NCBI RefSeq assembly: GCF_010378095.1
Contig: NZ_WNJL01000011.1
Span: 124,001-188,000, forward strand
DNA: 64,000 nucleotides
Direction: 5' to 3'
Source of the DNA: Acidithiobacillus ferrianus
Lineage (GTDB): Bacteria; Pseudomonadota; Gammaproteobacteria; Acidithiobacillales; Acidithiobacillaceae
Positions within the stretch are counted from its first letter, which is position 1, and every line of letters starts with the position of its first letter. The position numbers were made by a program, and so were the translations under genes. Below the pieces are notes generated by a model. It had not been told where the DNA came from, searched no databases, and saw nothing but the letters and a program-made list of their open reading frames with translations. Below, in pieces: positions 38,790 through 48,200 of the stretch.

Positions 38790-40229
38790 TTAGTCGAAAA
38801 TCCGGGATTCGCCAGATTCGGTGCTGGTGGTGTCTTCCATGCCCAATTCCTTGAGCTTGCGGGTGAGGGTGTTCCGTCCCCAACCGAGCTTGTGGGCGGC
38901 ATCCTGCTTATGACCATGGGTATGACGCAGGGCGGCCTCCAGCAAACAACGCTCGAACTGCGGCTGAATTTTGCCTAGCAGCGCCTCTTCCCCACTGGCC
39001 AGGCGCCGTCGCACCAGATTTCCCAATAGCAGACGCCAATCCTCGGTGGCCGTCTCAGGCGAAGCGACGGCTGGCGAGGGGACCGCCATTTCCGGCGGCA
39101 GATCCGTCAACTGCACCTCGCTGGTGGGCGCCATCACGGTAATCCAGCGGCAAACATTTTCCAGTTGGCGGACATTGCCGGGCCAATGCCAGTCTATGAA
39201 CGCCAACTCCGCAGCCGGGCTGAGAACCTTGCGCTCCACATCCAGTTGGTCAGCGCTGCGACGGAGAAAATGGCGGGCGAGGCGCGGAATATCTTCCCGC
39301 CGCTCCCGGAGCGGCGGGAGATGGATATGAATGACATTGAGCCGGTGGTACAGATCCTCCCGGAAACTGCCATCTCGTACCTTGACCTCAAGATTCTGAT
39401 GGGTCGCCGCGAGGACGCGCACATCCGCACGTTGTGGCGCGTGGCCACCGACGCGGTAGAAGGTGCCATCGGAAAGCACCCGGAGCAGACGCGTCTGCAA
39501 AGCAGCGGGCATATCGCCAATTTCATCCAGGAAGAGCGTGCCCCCCGCGGCTTGCTCAAAACGTCCCTGGCGGGCCTGCACCGCCCCCGTGAAGGCCCCC
39601 TTTTCGTGGCCAAAGAGTTCCGACTCCAAGAGCTCGGCGGGGATCGCCGCCGTATTGATCGCGATGAAGGGGCCGCGCGCGCGCGGGCTGTGGCGATGCA
39701 AAGCGCTCGCCACCAGTTCTTTGCCGGAGCCCGATTCACCGGTAATCAACACGTTGATCTGTGAGCGGGATAAGCGACCGATGGCACGAAACACCTCCTG
39801 CATGGCCGGGGCCTCACCGATCATTTCTGTCGGCTCGCCCTCCTCGATGCCCGCGGCGCTGGGTTCTCCCTGACTGCCCAGCGCGCGCCGCACTAGCGCA
39901 ACGGCTTCATCCATGTCAAAGGGTTTCGGCAGATACTCAAAGGCACCGCTTTGAAAGGCGGCAACGGCATTATCGAGATCGGAATGCGCGGTCATGACAA
40001 TCACCGGCAGCTTCGGCCAGCGCGTTTGCACCTCACGCAGAAAGGCCAGCCCGTCCAAGCCGGGCATACGCAGATCGGTCACGATAGCCCCCGGCTGTTC
40101 ACGCCCCAGGGCCCGCAGGGCGCTGTCGGCGTCCGCAAAGCTGCGTGCCGGGATGTCGGCCTGGTCCAAGGCTCTTTCCAGCACCCAGCGGATGGAAGGG
40201 TCGTCATCAATGATCCAGACATGCTTCAT
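38790..40229 (-). CDS. glnG: Nitrogen regulator NtrC (GlnG), sigma-54 activator
   Basis: Response regulator that activates sigma-54 promoters under nitrogen limitation. The 479-residue protein has a receiver (phosphoacceptor Asp52 in VTDLRMPGLDG), an AAA+ domain with Walker A GESGSGKE, the sigma-54 contact loop GAFTGA and Walker B LFLDEIGDMP. A Fis-type HTH at the C-terminus ends QDAAHKLGWGRNTLTRKLKE. ATG 40229 overlaps the glnL stop (ATGA). Six sigma-54-type promoters and seven NtrC-type operators occur within 20 kb. Confidence 0.96.
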   Translation of the reverse strand: MKHVWIIDDDPSIRWVLERALDQADIPARSFADADSALRALGREQPGAIVTDLRMPGLDGLAFLREVQTRWPKLPVIVMTAHSDLDNAVAAFQSGAFEYLPKPFDMDEAVALVRRALGSQGEPSAAGIEEGEPTEMIGEAPAMQEVFRAIGRLSRSQINVLITGESGSGKELVASALHRHSPRARGPFIAINTAAIPAELLESELFGHEKGAFTGAVQARQGRFEQAAGGTLFLDEIGDMPAALQTRLLRVLSDGTFYRVGGHAPQRADVRVLAATHQNLEVKVRDGSFREDLYHRLNVIHIHLPPLRERREDIPRLARHFLRRSADQLDVERKVLSPAAELAFIDWHWPGNVRQLENVCRWITVMAPTSEVQLTDLPPEMAVPSPAVASPETATEDWRLLLGNLVRRRLASGEEALLGKIQPQFERCLLEAALRHTHGHKQDAAHKLGWGRNTLTRKLKELGMEDTTSTESGESRIFD

Positions 40230-41311
40230 GCGGAGCCCTCCGAGTGGGACAGCAAGGGCAGGGACACGGAGAATACCGTCTCTCCGGGTTGCGACCGGCA
40301 ATGCACGACGCCGCCGTGTCCACGCACCAACCCCTGCGCGATGGCAAGCCCCATCCCCATACCCTCGGCGCGACTGGTGACCAGAGGCAGGAATATCCTG
40401 GGCAAAAGTTCCGCCGGAATGCCCGGACCATCATCCACCACGTCCACGCGCAGGGACAAACGATATTTCTGATGGAGCAAGGTGACATAGCGCTCGACCC
40501 GGGAGCGAATCAGGATCGTGCCATGGCGGTCCAACGCCTGCTGGGCGTTGCGCAACAAATTCAGAAAAACCTGCACCAACTGCTCCTGGTCGGCCAGGAT
40601 CTCGGGAATGGAAGGGTCATAGTCGAAACGCAGGGAGATACCAATGGACAACTCGGCACTCAACAGCCGGCGCACATGTTCGAGCACCTGGTGGATGTTG
40701 ACCTCGGTAAAGACCGGGCGGCTACGTGGTCCTTGCAAACGGTCCACCAGATGATGCAGACGATCGACCTCGTGCAGGATGATGCGCGTATAATCCTTGA
40801 GTTCCGGGCGACGCAGTTCGCGCTCCAGCAACTGCGTCGCTCCACGCAAACCGCCCAGAGGATTCTTGATCTCGTGGGCGAGGCCGCGAAGCATCTCTTG
40901 GGCGGCGCCGTAGATGCGGTCCTGCATCTCTTCTTCGGCGTGGCGCGCTGGCAATTCCATCGGCCGCATTTCGAGAATGAGACCGCCGGGGGACGACGGC
41001 GTCACCACCAAATCCACCACCGCACTTCCCCCCTCATTCAAGACCAAAGGCAAGGCGCGGCGCAGTATCGCCGAATTCGCCGCCACCGCATCGGCAAAAA
41101 GCGTGGCGAAATGCTCCTCGCCGACAATACTGCACAGCGTCGGCAAACGCTGCCCCAATGCCTGACGCTGACTGATCTGCAACAAATTTTCGGCGGCAGG
41201 ATTCATGTAATGGATGGAGTACTCTCTCCCCAGAACCAGTACCGCGGATTCCAAAGCATCCAACACCATATTCTCCGTCGGCACGGTGACTGTGCTTTTA
41301 CGGCGCGCCAT
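40226..41311 (-). CDS. glnL: Nitrogen sensor kinase NtrB (GlnL)
   Basis: Soluble histidine kinase that phosphorylates or dephosphorylates NtrC under PII control. The 361-residue protein has an N-terminal PAS domain (about 14-115), the H-box RGLAHEIKNPLGGLRG (His146), the N-box VFLNLLRNAQQALDRHG and the G-boxes VVDDGPGIP and GMGMGLAIAQGLV. ATG 41311 was chosen. A sigma-54-type promoter (41374-41358) and an NtrC operator (41470) lie upstream, giving likely autoregulation. Confidence 0.95.
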   Translation of the reverse strand: MARRKSTVTVPTENMVLDALESAVLVLGREYSIHYMNPAAENLLQISQRQALGQRLPTLCSIVGEEHFATLFADAVAANSAILRRALPLVLNEGGSAVVDLVVTPSSPGGLILEMRPMELPARHAEEEMQDRIYGAAQEMLRGLAHEIKNPLGGLRGATQLLERELRRPELKDYTRIILHEVDRLHHLVDRLQGPRSRPVFTEVNIHQVLEHVRRLLSAELSIGISLRFDYDPSIPEILADQEQLVQVFLNLLRNAQQALDRHGTILIRSRVERYVTLLHQKYRLSLRVDVVDDGPGIPAELLPRIFLPLVTSRAEGMGMGLAIAQGLVRGHGGVVHCRSQPGETVFSVSLPLLSHSEGSA

Positions 41312-41357
41312 GCAAGCTCCGATTCTGTAATTCGCCAAACAGGCTTTGCGCTCACTC

Positions 41358-41374
41358 AAGCAAGAAGCGCACCA
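41358..41374 (-). promoter_or_regulatory. Sigma-54-type promoter of glnL-glnG
   Basis: Minus-strand TGGTGCGCTTCTTGCTT: GG-N10-GC with a perfect TTGCT -12 element and two mismatches in the -24. Start site expected near 41347, 36 bases before the glnL ATG. Confidence 0.5.
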
Positions 41375-41469
41375 CACCACGCGATACCCTGCCCCGCACT
41401 TCCCACGACGCCGTCAGGGCCACATTTTTTGCCAGGCCCGGTCCGGGCGCGAACAACGGACCGCCACTA

Positions 41470-41486
41470 TGCACCATAATAGTGCA
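41470..41486. promoter_or_regulatory. NtrC-type operator between glnL and anbu
   Basis: TGCACCATAATAGTGCA: two TGCAC half sites in inverted repeat, spaced as in the NtrC consensus. Its centre is about 130 bases upstream of the predicted glnL start site and 120 bases before the anbu ATG, so it may serve both divergent units. No clear sigma-54 promoter was found facing anbu. Confidence 0.75.
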
Positions 41487-41598
41487 TCTCGGGCGAATCG
41501 CCCAGGTATGCGGCCGGTACCGGGCGGCCCGTCTTCCCAACGACCGCATTTTCGGCGACTATCACACATTCATGTCGCCGGGCTCCGAGGGATAATCC

Positions 41599-42357
41599 AT
41601 GACCTATTGCCTCACCGCTCACGTCGCAGGAGGCTTGATTTTTTGTTCAGATTCGCGCACGAACGCGGGTACCGACAACGTCAGTATTTACTCCAAAATG
41701 CACCCTTTCTGCTGGCCTGGAGATCGTTTTCTCTGCCTGCTTTCGGCCGGCAATCTGGCCACCACCCAGGGTGTGGTCAAACGCATGCAGCAGGATATCG
41801 ACCAGGACGCTGCCACCCATCTGCTCAATCTGGCCAGCATGGCGGAAGCGGCGGACTATGTCGGCCTCATCAACGCCGAGATACAACGTAACCAGGCCAA
41901 CCGCGACACAGCAAACACCAATTTTGAAGCGACCTTCATTCTGGGGGGGCAGATCGGCACGGAGACCCCGGCAACCTACATGATTTACCCGCAAGGTAAC
42001 TACATCCACGAATCGTCGGACCATCCCTTTCTGCAACTGGGTGAAATCAAGTATGGCAAACCGATTCTGGATCGCGTGATCAGACCGGAACTCTCGCTCG
42101 AGGCGGCGGCCCGCTGCGCATTGGTCTCCATGAACTCCACCATGCGCAGCAACGTCACCGTGGGACCACCGGTAGAATTGCTCATCTACCGCACCGACAG
42201 TTTACAGGCGGGACGTTATCTGAATCTGGCCGAGGATGACGCTTTTTATCGCTGCATCGGAGAGCGTTGGAGTCAGGGACTGCTGCGGGCGCTGGATGAT
42301 CTGCCGCATTTCGCCTGGGAAATCCCCAACGAAACTGCGTGCGCGCCGGACGAATAA
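41599..42357 (+). CDS. Proteasome-type peptidase Anbu (bacterial proteasome homologue)
   Basis: Ntn-hydrolase related to the proteasome beta subunit. The 252-residue protein begins MTYCLTAHVAGGLIFCSDSR: Thr2 would become the nucleophile after Met removal, with Asp18 and Lys33 (SIYSKMH) in the matching positions. Anbu proteins are often encoded with the ATP-grasp/alpha-E/transglutaminase trio found just downstream. An NtrC-type site lies 113 bases upstream and two more lie after the stop. The peptide substrate is unknown for the family. Confidence 0.9.
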   Translation: MTYCLTAHVAGGLIFCSDSRTNAGTDNVSIYSKMHPFCWPGDRFLCLLSAGNLATTQGVVKRMQQDIDQDAATHLLNLASMAEAADYVGLINAEIQRNQANRDTANTNFEATFILGGQIGTETPATYMIYPQGNYIHESSDHPFLQLGEIKYGKPILDRVIRPELSLEAAARCALVSMNSTMRSNVTVGPPVELLIYRTDSLQAGRYLNLAEDDAFYRCIGERWSQGLLRALDDLPHFAWEIPNETACAPDE

Positions 42358-42375
42358 GCAGGCGGGAAACCGTGC

Positions 42376-42392
42376 TGCACCAAATTTGCACA
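42376..42392. promoter_or_regulatory. NtrC-type operator, weaker upstream half of a pair
   Basis: TGCACCAAATTTGCACA: first half perfect, second half altered. It lies exactly 20 bases (two helical turns) upstream of the next operator, suiting cooperative binding of NtrC dimers. Confidence 0.55.
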
Positions 42393-42395
42393 GTA

Positions 42396-42412
42396 CGCAC
42401 CATTATGGTGCA
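42396..42412. promoter_or_regulatory. NtrC-type operator
   Basis: CGCACCATTATGGTGCA, a near-perfect palindrome of the NtrC consensus, about 220 bases upstream of the predicted start of the ATP-grasp operon. Confidence 0.8.
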
Positions 42413-42598
42413 ATCCAGGACTTCGCCTGATCGCCCGCTGCATATCGGCATCCACGGGTCGATACGCAACGGTGATGTCATGATGTGACGTATGGATCGT
42501 CGGCTTGAAAAAGACCGGATGAGACAGAGGGCCAGCGGCTTGATGCGCACTGAAGGGGCGGGGAAGGACCAAAGTGGAAAGGAACGCCACGAATTGAG

Positions 42599-42615
42599 TG
42601 GCACATCACTTGCTT
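42599..42615 (+). promoter_or_regulatory. Sigma-54 promoter of the ATP-grasp / alpha-E / transglutaminase operon
   Basis: TGGCACATCACTTGCTT matches the -24/-12 consensus fully (TGGCAC-N5-TTGCT). Start expected near 42626, about 100 bases before the ATG at 42729. Confidence 0.85.
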
Positions 42616-42728
42616 AAACTTGTATAACGGCCATAACGCGACCCGATCCAGCCTACGGACAAGGACGCACACCTCACTGCCATGTCAGGGGCGTGAACCG
42701 GCGTCACGCGAAAGGGAGTAAAGGCTTA

Positions 42729-44192
42729 ATGGATTGGCTGAGCAGGCACTACCAGCAGCAAATCACCTACGACGAACTGGTGGGAGAAGACGCTATTCCG
42801 CGTCCGGCCGCTGCCCCCCTCTTTGACTACCTCAGCACCCTGGGCAGCAACGAGTTGCTGGCCCGCCGACAAGCGGCCAACGCCGCCATTCTCGCCATGG
42901 GCATTACCTTCACGGTCTACAGCGAAGCGGGGAACATCGACCGTGCCTGGCCCTTCGACATCATTCCCCGCATCCTCCCGCGGCGGGAGTGGATGCATAT
43001 CGAGGAAGGACTCAAGCAACGGTTGCAAGCCCTCAACCTCTTCATCAACGATCTCTACAACGAGCAGCACATTGTCGCCGATGGGATTTTCCCCGCGGAG
43101 GTGCTGGCCGGCTCCCACAATTACCGGGACGCTTGCCGGGGCGTGCACCCACCCTTCGGGGTTTGGGCACATATCTGCGGCAGCGACCTGGTCCGCGATG
43201 CCGACGGCACGATCTACGTGCTGGAAGACAATCTGCGGGTGCCTTCCGGCGTCTCTTACATGCTGGAAAATCGACAGATTATGAAACGGCTCTTTCCGGA
43301 GCTCTTCAAGTCTTGCACCATCCTGCCGGTGGACGACTATCCCAACCGGCTCTACGAGACGCTCGCCGCCCTCTCCCCACGGGGGGCGGAGCGACCTCTG
43401 GTCACCGTCCTCACGCCGGGCATCTACAATTCCGCCTATTTCGAGCACAGTTATCTGGCGCAACAAATGGGGGCCTATCTCGCCGAGGGTACCGATTTCT
43501 TCGTCGGCCATGATGATGTCGTTTATCTCAAGACCATTTCTGGACCGCAGCGGGTGGACGTGATCTACCGGCGCATCGACGACGATTATCTGGACCCCGA
43601 GATCTTCCGCCCCGACTCGGCCCTGGGCATTCCCGGGCTGCTGCGCGCCTGGCGGCGCGGCACCGTGGCCATCGCCAACACCCCTGGCGCCGGAGTAGCC
43701 GATGACAAGGTGGTTTATGCCTTCGTCCCGGAGATCATCCGTTATTACCTCGATGCTGAGCCCATCCTGCCCAATGTTCCGACCTACCTGTGCATGCGCG
43801 ACGCGGATCGTAACTACGTACTGAACCATCTCGACACCCTGGTGGTTAAACCCGCCAACGAGTCGGGTGGTTACGGCATGCTTATCGGCCCACGCGCCAC
43901 GCCTGACGAACGGGCACGCTTTGCGGAGTTGATCCAGGCCAACCCGCGCAACTATATCGCCCAGCCCACGCTGAACATTTCCACCGCGCCCACGCTGGTG
44001 GGAAGTCACCTGGAGGCACGTCACTTGGACCTGCGCCCGTTTATTTTGCAGGCCGACAGAATGTACGTGACTACCGGCGGACTGACCCGGGTGGCCATGC
44101 AACCCGGATCCCTGGTGGTGAACAGCTCTCAGGGCGGCGGCAGCAAGGACACCTGGATTGTCGATGAGGAGGCCTCATGCTTTCGCGAGTAG
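42729..44192 (+). CDS. Circularly permuted ATP-grasp type 2 protein
   Basis: A 487-residue member of the DUF404/DUF407 (CPATGrasp-2) family, thought to make peptide or amide bonds with ATP. Motifs include YLEDNLRVPSGVSYML-type text (VLEDNLRVPSGVSYMLEN), LTPGIYNSAYFEHSYLA, VVKPANESGGYGMLIGP and a C-terminal LVVNSSQGGGSKDTW. ATG 42729 was chosen over a GTG 36 bases upstream. It overlaps the alpha-E gene by 16 bases. It sits behind the strongest sigma-54 promoter of the window. Confidence 0.92.
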   Translation: MDWLSRHYQQQITYDELVGEDAIPRPAAAPLFDYLSTLGSNELLARRQAANAAILAMGITFTVYSEAGNIDRAWPFDIIPRILPRREWMHIEEGLKQRLQALNLFINDLYNEQHIVADGIFPAEVLAGSHNYRDACRGVHPPFGVWAHICGSDLVRDADGTIYVLEDNLRVPSGVSYMLENRQIMKRLFPELFKSCTILPVDDYPNRLYETLAALSPRGAERPLVTVLTPGIYNSAYFEHSYLAQQMGAYLAEGTDFFVGHDDVVYLKTISGPQRVDVIYRRIDDDYLDPEIFRPDSALGIPGLLRAWRRGTVAIANTPGAGVADDKVVYAFVPEIIRYYLDAEPILPNVPTYLCMRDADRNYVLNHLDTLVVKPANESGGYGMLIGPRATPDERARFAELIQANPRNYIAQPTLNISTAPTLVGSHLEARHLDLRPFILQADRMYVTTGGLTRVAMQPGSLVVNSSQGGGSKDTWIVDEEASCFRE

Positions 44193-45163
44193 CTGAAAAC
44201 CTCTACTGGATGGCGCGCTACCTGGAACGGACCGAGGATATGGCCCGGCTGATCAACGCCACCACCCTGCTCCTGCTCGACCTGCCTCAGGGCGCGCAAT
44301 TCGGTTGGGACATCCTGCTGCAAGTCACCGGCGACGCCAAACTCTACACCGAGCATTATGGCGTACCGGAAGAAGGCCGCATCATGCGATTCCTCATTGC
44401 CGACGAACGCCATCCCAATTCGCTGATGGCGGCCATCCATCAAGCCCGGGAAAACTGTCGCACCTTCCGCGACGTCCTCCCCGCCGATTTTTGGGAACGC
44501 CTCAACGTGCTGTTCCTTTTCGTCCGCGAAAACGCGGGCAGCAGCTCGGACAGCCGCCACGGGCGCTACGCCTTCCTCAACGAAGTCATTGCCCGGCGCC
44601 ACGCGCTGGTCGGCCTGCTCATTGGCAGCATGAGCCAGGATAACGTGTACCAGTTCATCAAACTAGGCCGCAACATGGAGCGCGCCGACATGACCACCCG
44701 CATCGTCGATGTGACCAGCGCGGTGATCCTGCCGCAGGACCAGGGCCTGCAGAACGCCACCGGGAGCAGCCTCTGGCTGGGTGTGTTGCGGGCCTTGAGC
44801 GCCTTTGAGATGTACCGCCGTCATGTCTCCGTACAGGTTCGCAGCAATCAGGTGGTGGACTATCTGCTCAAAGACAGCAAGTTTCCGCGCAGCATGAAGT
44901 GTTGCCTCGGCGAGATGGAGGTGGCACTGGCCCATCTGCCCAACGCGGGTATCCCCGCTGAGGCGGTGCGCCGCGCGCGGCGGCGGCTGGATACTCTGAA
45001 ACTCGCCGATTTACGCCCGGATCTGCTGCACGAATACCTCGATCAGGCACAGAAAGACCTGGCCGTGGTCCATCGTACCATTGAGGGCGTCTACTTCGCC
45101 CGTGATGATGCGCGTTTCGATGCCGCATCCAACGGGCTGCATTTGAGCGCCGTTCAAGCCTGA
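44177..45163 (+). CDS. Alpha-E domain protein (DUF403)
   Basis: A 328-residue all-helical protein, beginning MLSRVAENLYWMARYLERTEDMARL, which is diagnostic of the alpha-E family. ATG 44177 follows GAGGAGG and overlaps the ATP-grasp gene. It is a fixed partner of the CPATGrasp-2 and transglutaminase genes; the biochemical role is unknown. Confidence 0.92.
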   Translation: MLSRVAENLYWMARYLERTEDMARLINATTLLLLDLPQGAQFGWDILLQVTGDAKLYTEHYGVPEEGRIMRFLIADERHPNSLMAAIHQARENCRTFRDVLPADFWERLNVLFLFVRENAGSSSDSRHGRYAFLNEVIARRHALVGLLIGSMSQDNVYQFIKLGRNMERADMTTRIVDVTSAVILPQDQGLQNATGSSLWLGVLRALSAFEMYRRHVSVQVRSNQVVDYLLKDSKFPRSMKCCLGEMEVALAHLPNAGIPAEAVRRARRRLDTLKLADLRPDLLHEYLDQAQKDLAVVHRTIEGVYFARDDARFDAASNGLHLSAVQA

Positions 45164-45203
45164 CGGCGAACGCGGCGCAGCGCTCACTCCAGAGGAGCAT
45201 ATC

Positions 45204-48200
45204 ATGGGCATCCACGTCGTCCTGCGCCACCAGACCGAGTATGACTTCGATCGCCTGGTGGAGATCCATCCCCATGTGCTGCATCTGCGCCCGGCGCCGC
45301 ATTGCCGCACGCCGATCCTCGCCTATTCCCTTCAGGTACAGCCGAAGCATCATTTCCTCCACTGGCAGCAGGACCCCTTCGGGAATTACCAGGCGCGGCT
45401 GGTGTTCCCGGAGCGCGCGCGGGCGCTCAAAGTCAGTGTCGAGGTCATTGCCGACCTGACGGTCATCGACCCCTTTGATTTTTTCATCGAAGCGACCGCG
45501 GAGCACTGGCCTTTCCACTATGACCCCACCCTGCGCAAAACACTGGCCCCCTATCTGGAGGGTGAAAACGCTGGCCCCCTGATGCAACGATTCCTGCTCG
45601 ACATTCAGTGCCACCATCAGCGGACCGTGGACTTTCTGGTCGCAATCAACCAGCGACTCCAAGGGCATATCGGCTATACCCTGCGTATGGAAGCCGGGGT
45701 GCAAACCCCCGAAGAAACACTGCAAAAGGCCAGCGGTTCCTGTCGCGACAGCGCCTGGCTACTGGTGCAGGTGCTCCGTCACATGGGCCTCGCCGCCCGC
45801 TTCGTGTCCGGCTACCTGGTGCAGTTGGTAGCCGATCAGGCGCCCTTGGACGGCCCTGCAGGCGCCACCGCAGACTTTACCGACCTCCACGCCTGGGCCG
45901 AAGTGTTTGTTCCCGGCGCCGGTTGGATCGGTCTTGATCCCACCTCCGGTCTCTTTGCCGGTGAGGGCCACATCCCGCTGGCCTGCGCTGCGCATTACGA
46001 CAGCGCCGCCCCCATCATCGGGGCTACCGGCCCCTGCGAGGTAAAACTGCACTTCGTCAACTCCGTCACCCGCCTGCCGGAAACACCCCGCGTCACCAAA
46101 CCGTACACGGATCCGCAGTGGGATCGCATCATGTCCTTGGGAGCGGCGGTAGATGCCCGCCTGCAGACCGCCGACATGCGGCTCACCATGGGCGGCGAAC
46201 CGACCTTCGCCGCCACCGGGGGCGGCGATGCCCCCGAATGGAACCAGGAAGCCCTGGGCGCGCAAAAACGGGAATATGCCGAAGCGCTGGTACGCCGCCT
46301 CGGTCAGCGTTTTGCGCCCGGCGCGCTGCTGCATAGCGGCGAAGGCAAATGGTATCCTGGCGAATCCCTGCCACGTTGGGCGCTCGGCCTTTACTGGCGT
46401 AAAGATGGCATGGCGATGTGGACGGAACCCAGACTGCGGGCCGATCCGCTGCACGACTACGGCTGGCGGGCGGATGACGTCCACAACTTCGCCTGCGCCC
46501 TGACCCGCCACCTGCATCTCGACAGCGACCGTCTGCTGCCCGCTTATGAAGATGCCTGGCATATCCTGCATCAGGAGGGCCGCACCCCGGTCAATATCGA
46601 TCTCAGCACCCATCGCCTGGATGATCCGCTGGAACGCCAGGCGCTGATCGGCAAATTGCAAGCGGGATTGGATCATCCGGCAGGCTGGGTGCTGCCCCTC
46701 GCCTGGGAATGGCGCCAGCAGCGCTGGTATTCGGCGCCCTGGAGTTTCCGGAGCGGGCGCTTGGTGCTCCTCCCTGGCGATTCGCCGCTGGGTATGCGCC
46801 TGCCTCTCGACAGCCTGCCCTGGGTCGTCGAAACCCACAAAAAATGGCAGCCGGAGAGCGATCCCTTCGCGCCGCTCCAGGCCCTGCCGGATATCCACGG
46901 CGAGATCACCGCGCGCCACAGCCATGTCCCCGAAGCGTCGAAAACGGCCATGGCGGACCGGCCACTCTGGGAGGAAATTCCCCACACCGCGGTCACGCTG
47001 GAAATCCGCAGGGACTGTCTGCACTGTTTCTTCCCGCCCTTGCAGGTCATGGAACACTACCTGTATCTGCTCAGCGCGGTCGAACACAGCGCCGCCGAGT
47101 TGAACATGCCGGTGGTCATCGAGGGCTATGCGCCGCCCAACGATCCACGGGTGGAAAAGCTGCTGGTCACTCCCGACCCCGGTGTCGTCGAGGTCAATCT
47201 CCATCCCTCGACCCACTGGCGGGAGATGGTGGAAAAGACCACGGCCCTCTATGAGGACGCCCACGCCTGCCGACTGACGGCCGAGAAATTCATGCGCGAT
47301 GGTCGACACACCGGTACCGGCGGCGGCAATCACATCACCCTCGGGGGCGCGACACCCAGTGACAGTCCTTTTTTGCGGCGCCCCGACCTGCTGCAGAGCC
47401 TCATTACCTACTGGCAGCATCATCCAGCCCTGTCCTATTTTTTCAGCGGCCTGTTCATCGGCCCTACCAGCCAGTCGCCGCGGGTGGACGAAGCGCGTCA
47501 CGAAAGCCTCTACGAACTGGAGATCGCCTTTGCCCAGGTCCCTCCGGGGACCGTGCCGCAACCGTGGCTGGTAGACCGTCTCTTCCGCAATCTGCTGGTA
47601 GACATTACCGGCAACACCCACCGCGCCGAGATCTGCATCGACAAACTCTATTCGCCGACCAAGACAGCCGGCCGGCAGGGGCTGGTAGAGTTACGCGCCT
47701 TCGAGATGCCGCCCCACGCCCGCATGAACCTGACACAGCAACTCCTGGTGCGCGGCCTTCTGCTGCGTTTTTGGGAAGACCCCTATCGTCACGGGCTGAT
47801 ACGCTGGGGCACCGCCCTGCATGACCGTTTCATGCTGCCCCACTATCTCTGGGAAGACCTTCGCGACATCTGCGCCGATCTGCAGGAGCACGGCATTCCC
47901 TTTGATCTCGAATGGCTCGCGCCTTTCTCCGAATTCCGCTTTCCGCAGTACGGCCATGTCCGGATCGGCGAGGTGGAGATCGAGCTACGCGCCGCCATCG
48001 AGCCCTGGCATGTCCTCGGCGAAGAGATGACCGGCAACGGCACCGCCCGCTACGTGGACTCTTCGGTCGAGAGACTCCAGGTGCGGGTCATGGGCATGAC
48101 GCCGGAACGCCATGTGATCACCTGCAACGGTCGGCGGGTGCCGCTGCGGGCCACCCGCGCCCATGACACACAGGTGGCTGGCGTACGGTATCGCGCCTGG

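Larger units (their letters stand above)
42358..42728. other. Regulatory intergenic region between anbu and the ATP-grasp operon
   Basis: No gene. It holds two tandem NtrC-type operators (42376 and 42396) and a near-perfect sigma-54 promoter (42599). Between them about 190 bases have no recognised feature; DNA looping could bridge this gap. Confidence 0.7.

Noticed and set aside
41490..41598. A sigma-54 promoter facing anbu
   Set aside because: No GG-N10-GC element with acceptable flanks was found between the NtrC operator and the anbu ATG, so none is claimed.
42726..44102. 458-codon minus-strand frame opposite the ATP-grasp gene
   Set aside because: The plus strand shows clear family motifs; the opposite frame mirrors its codon bias.
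45759..47621. 620-codon minus-strand frame opposite the transglutaminase gene
   Set aside because: Long but without recognisable domains, and fully covered by a strongly supported gene.
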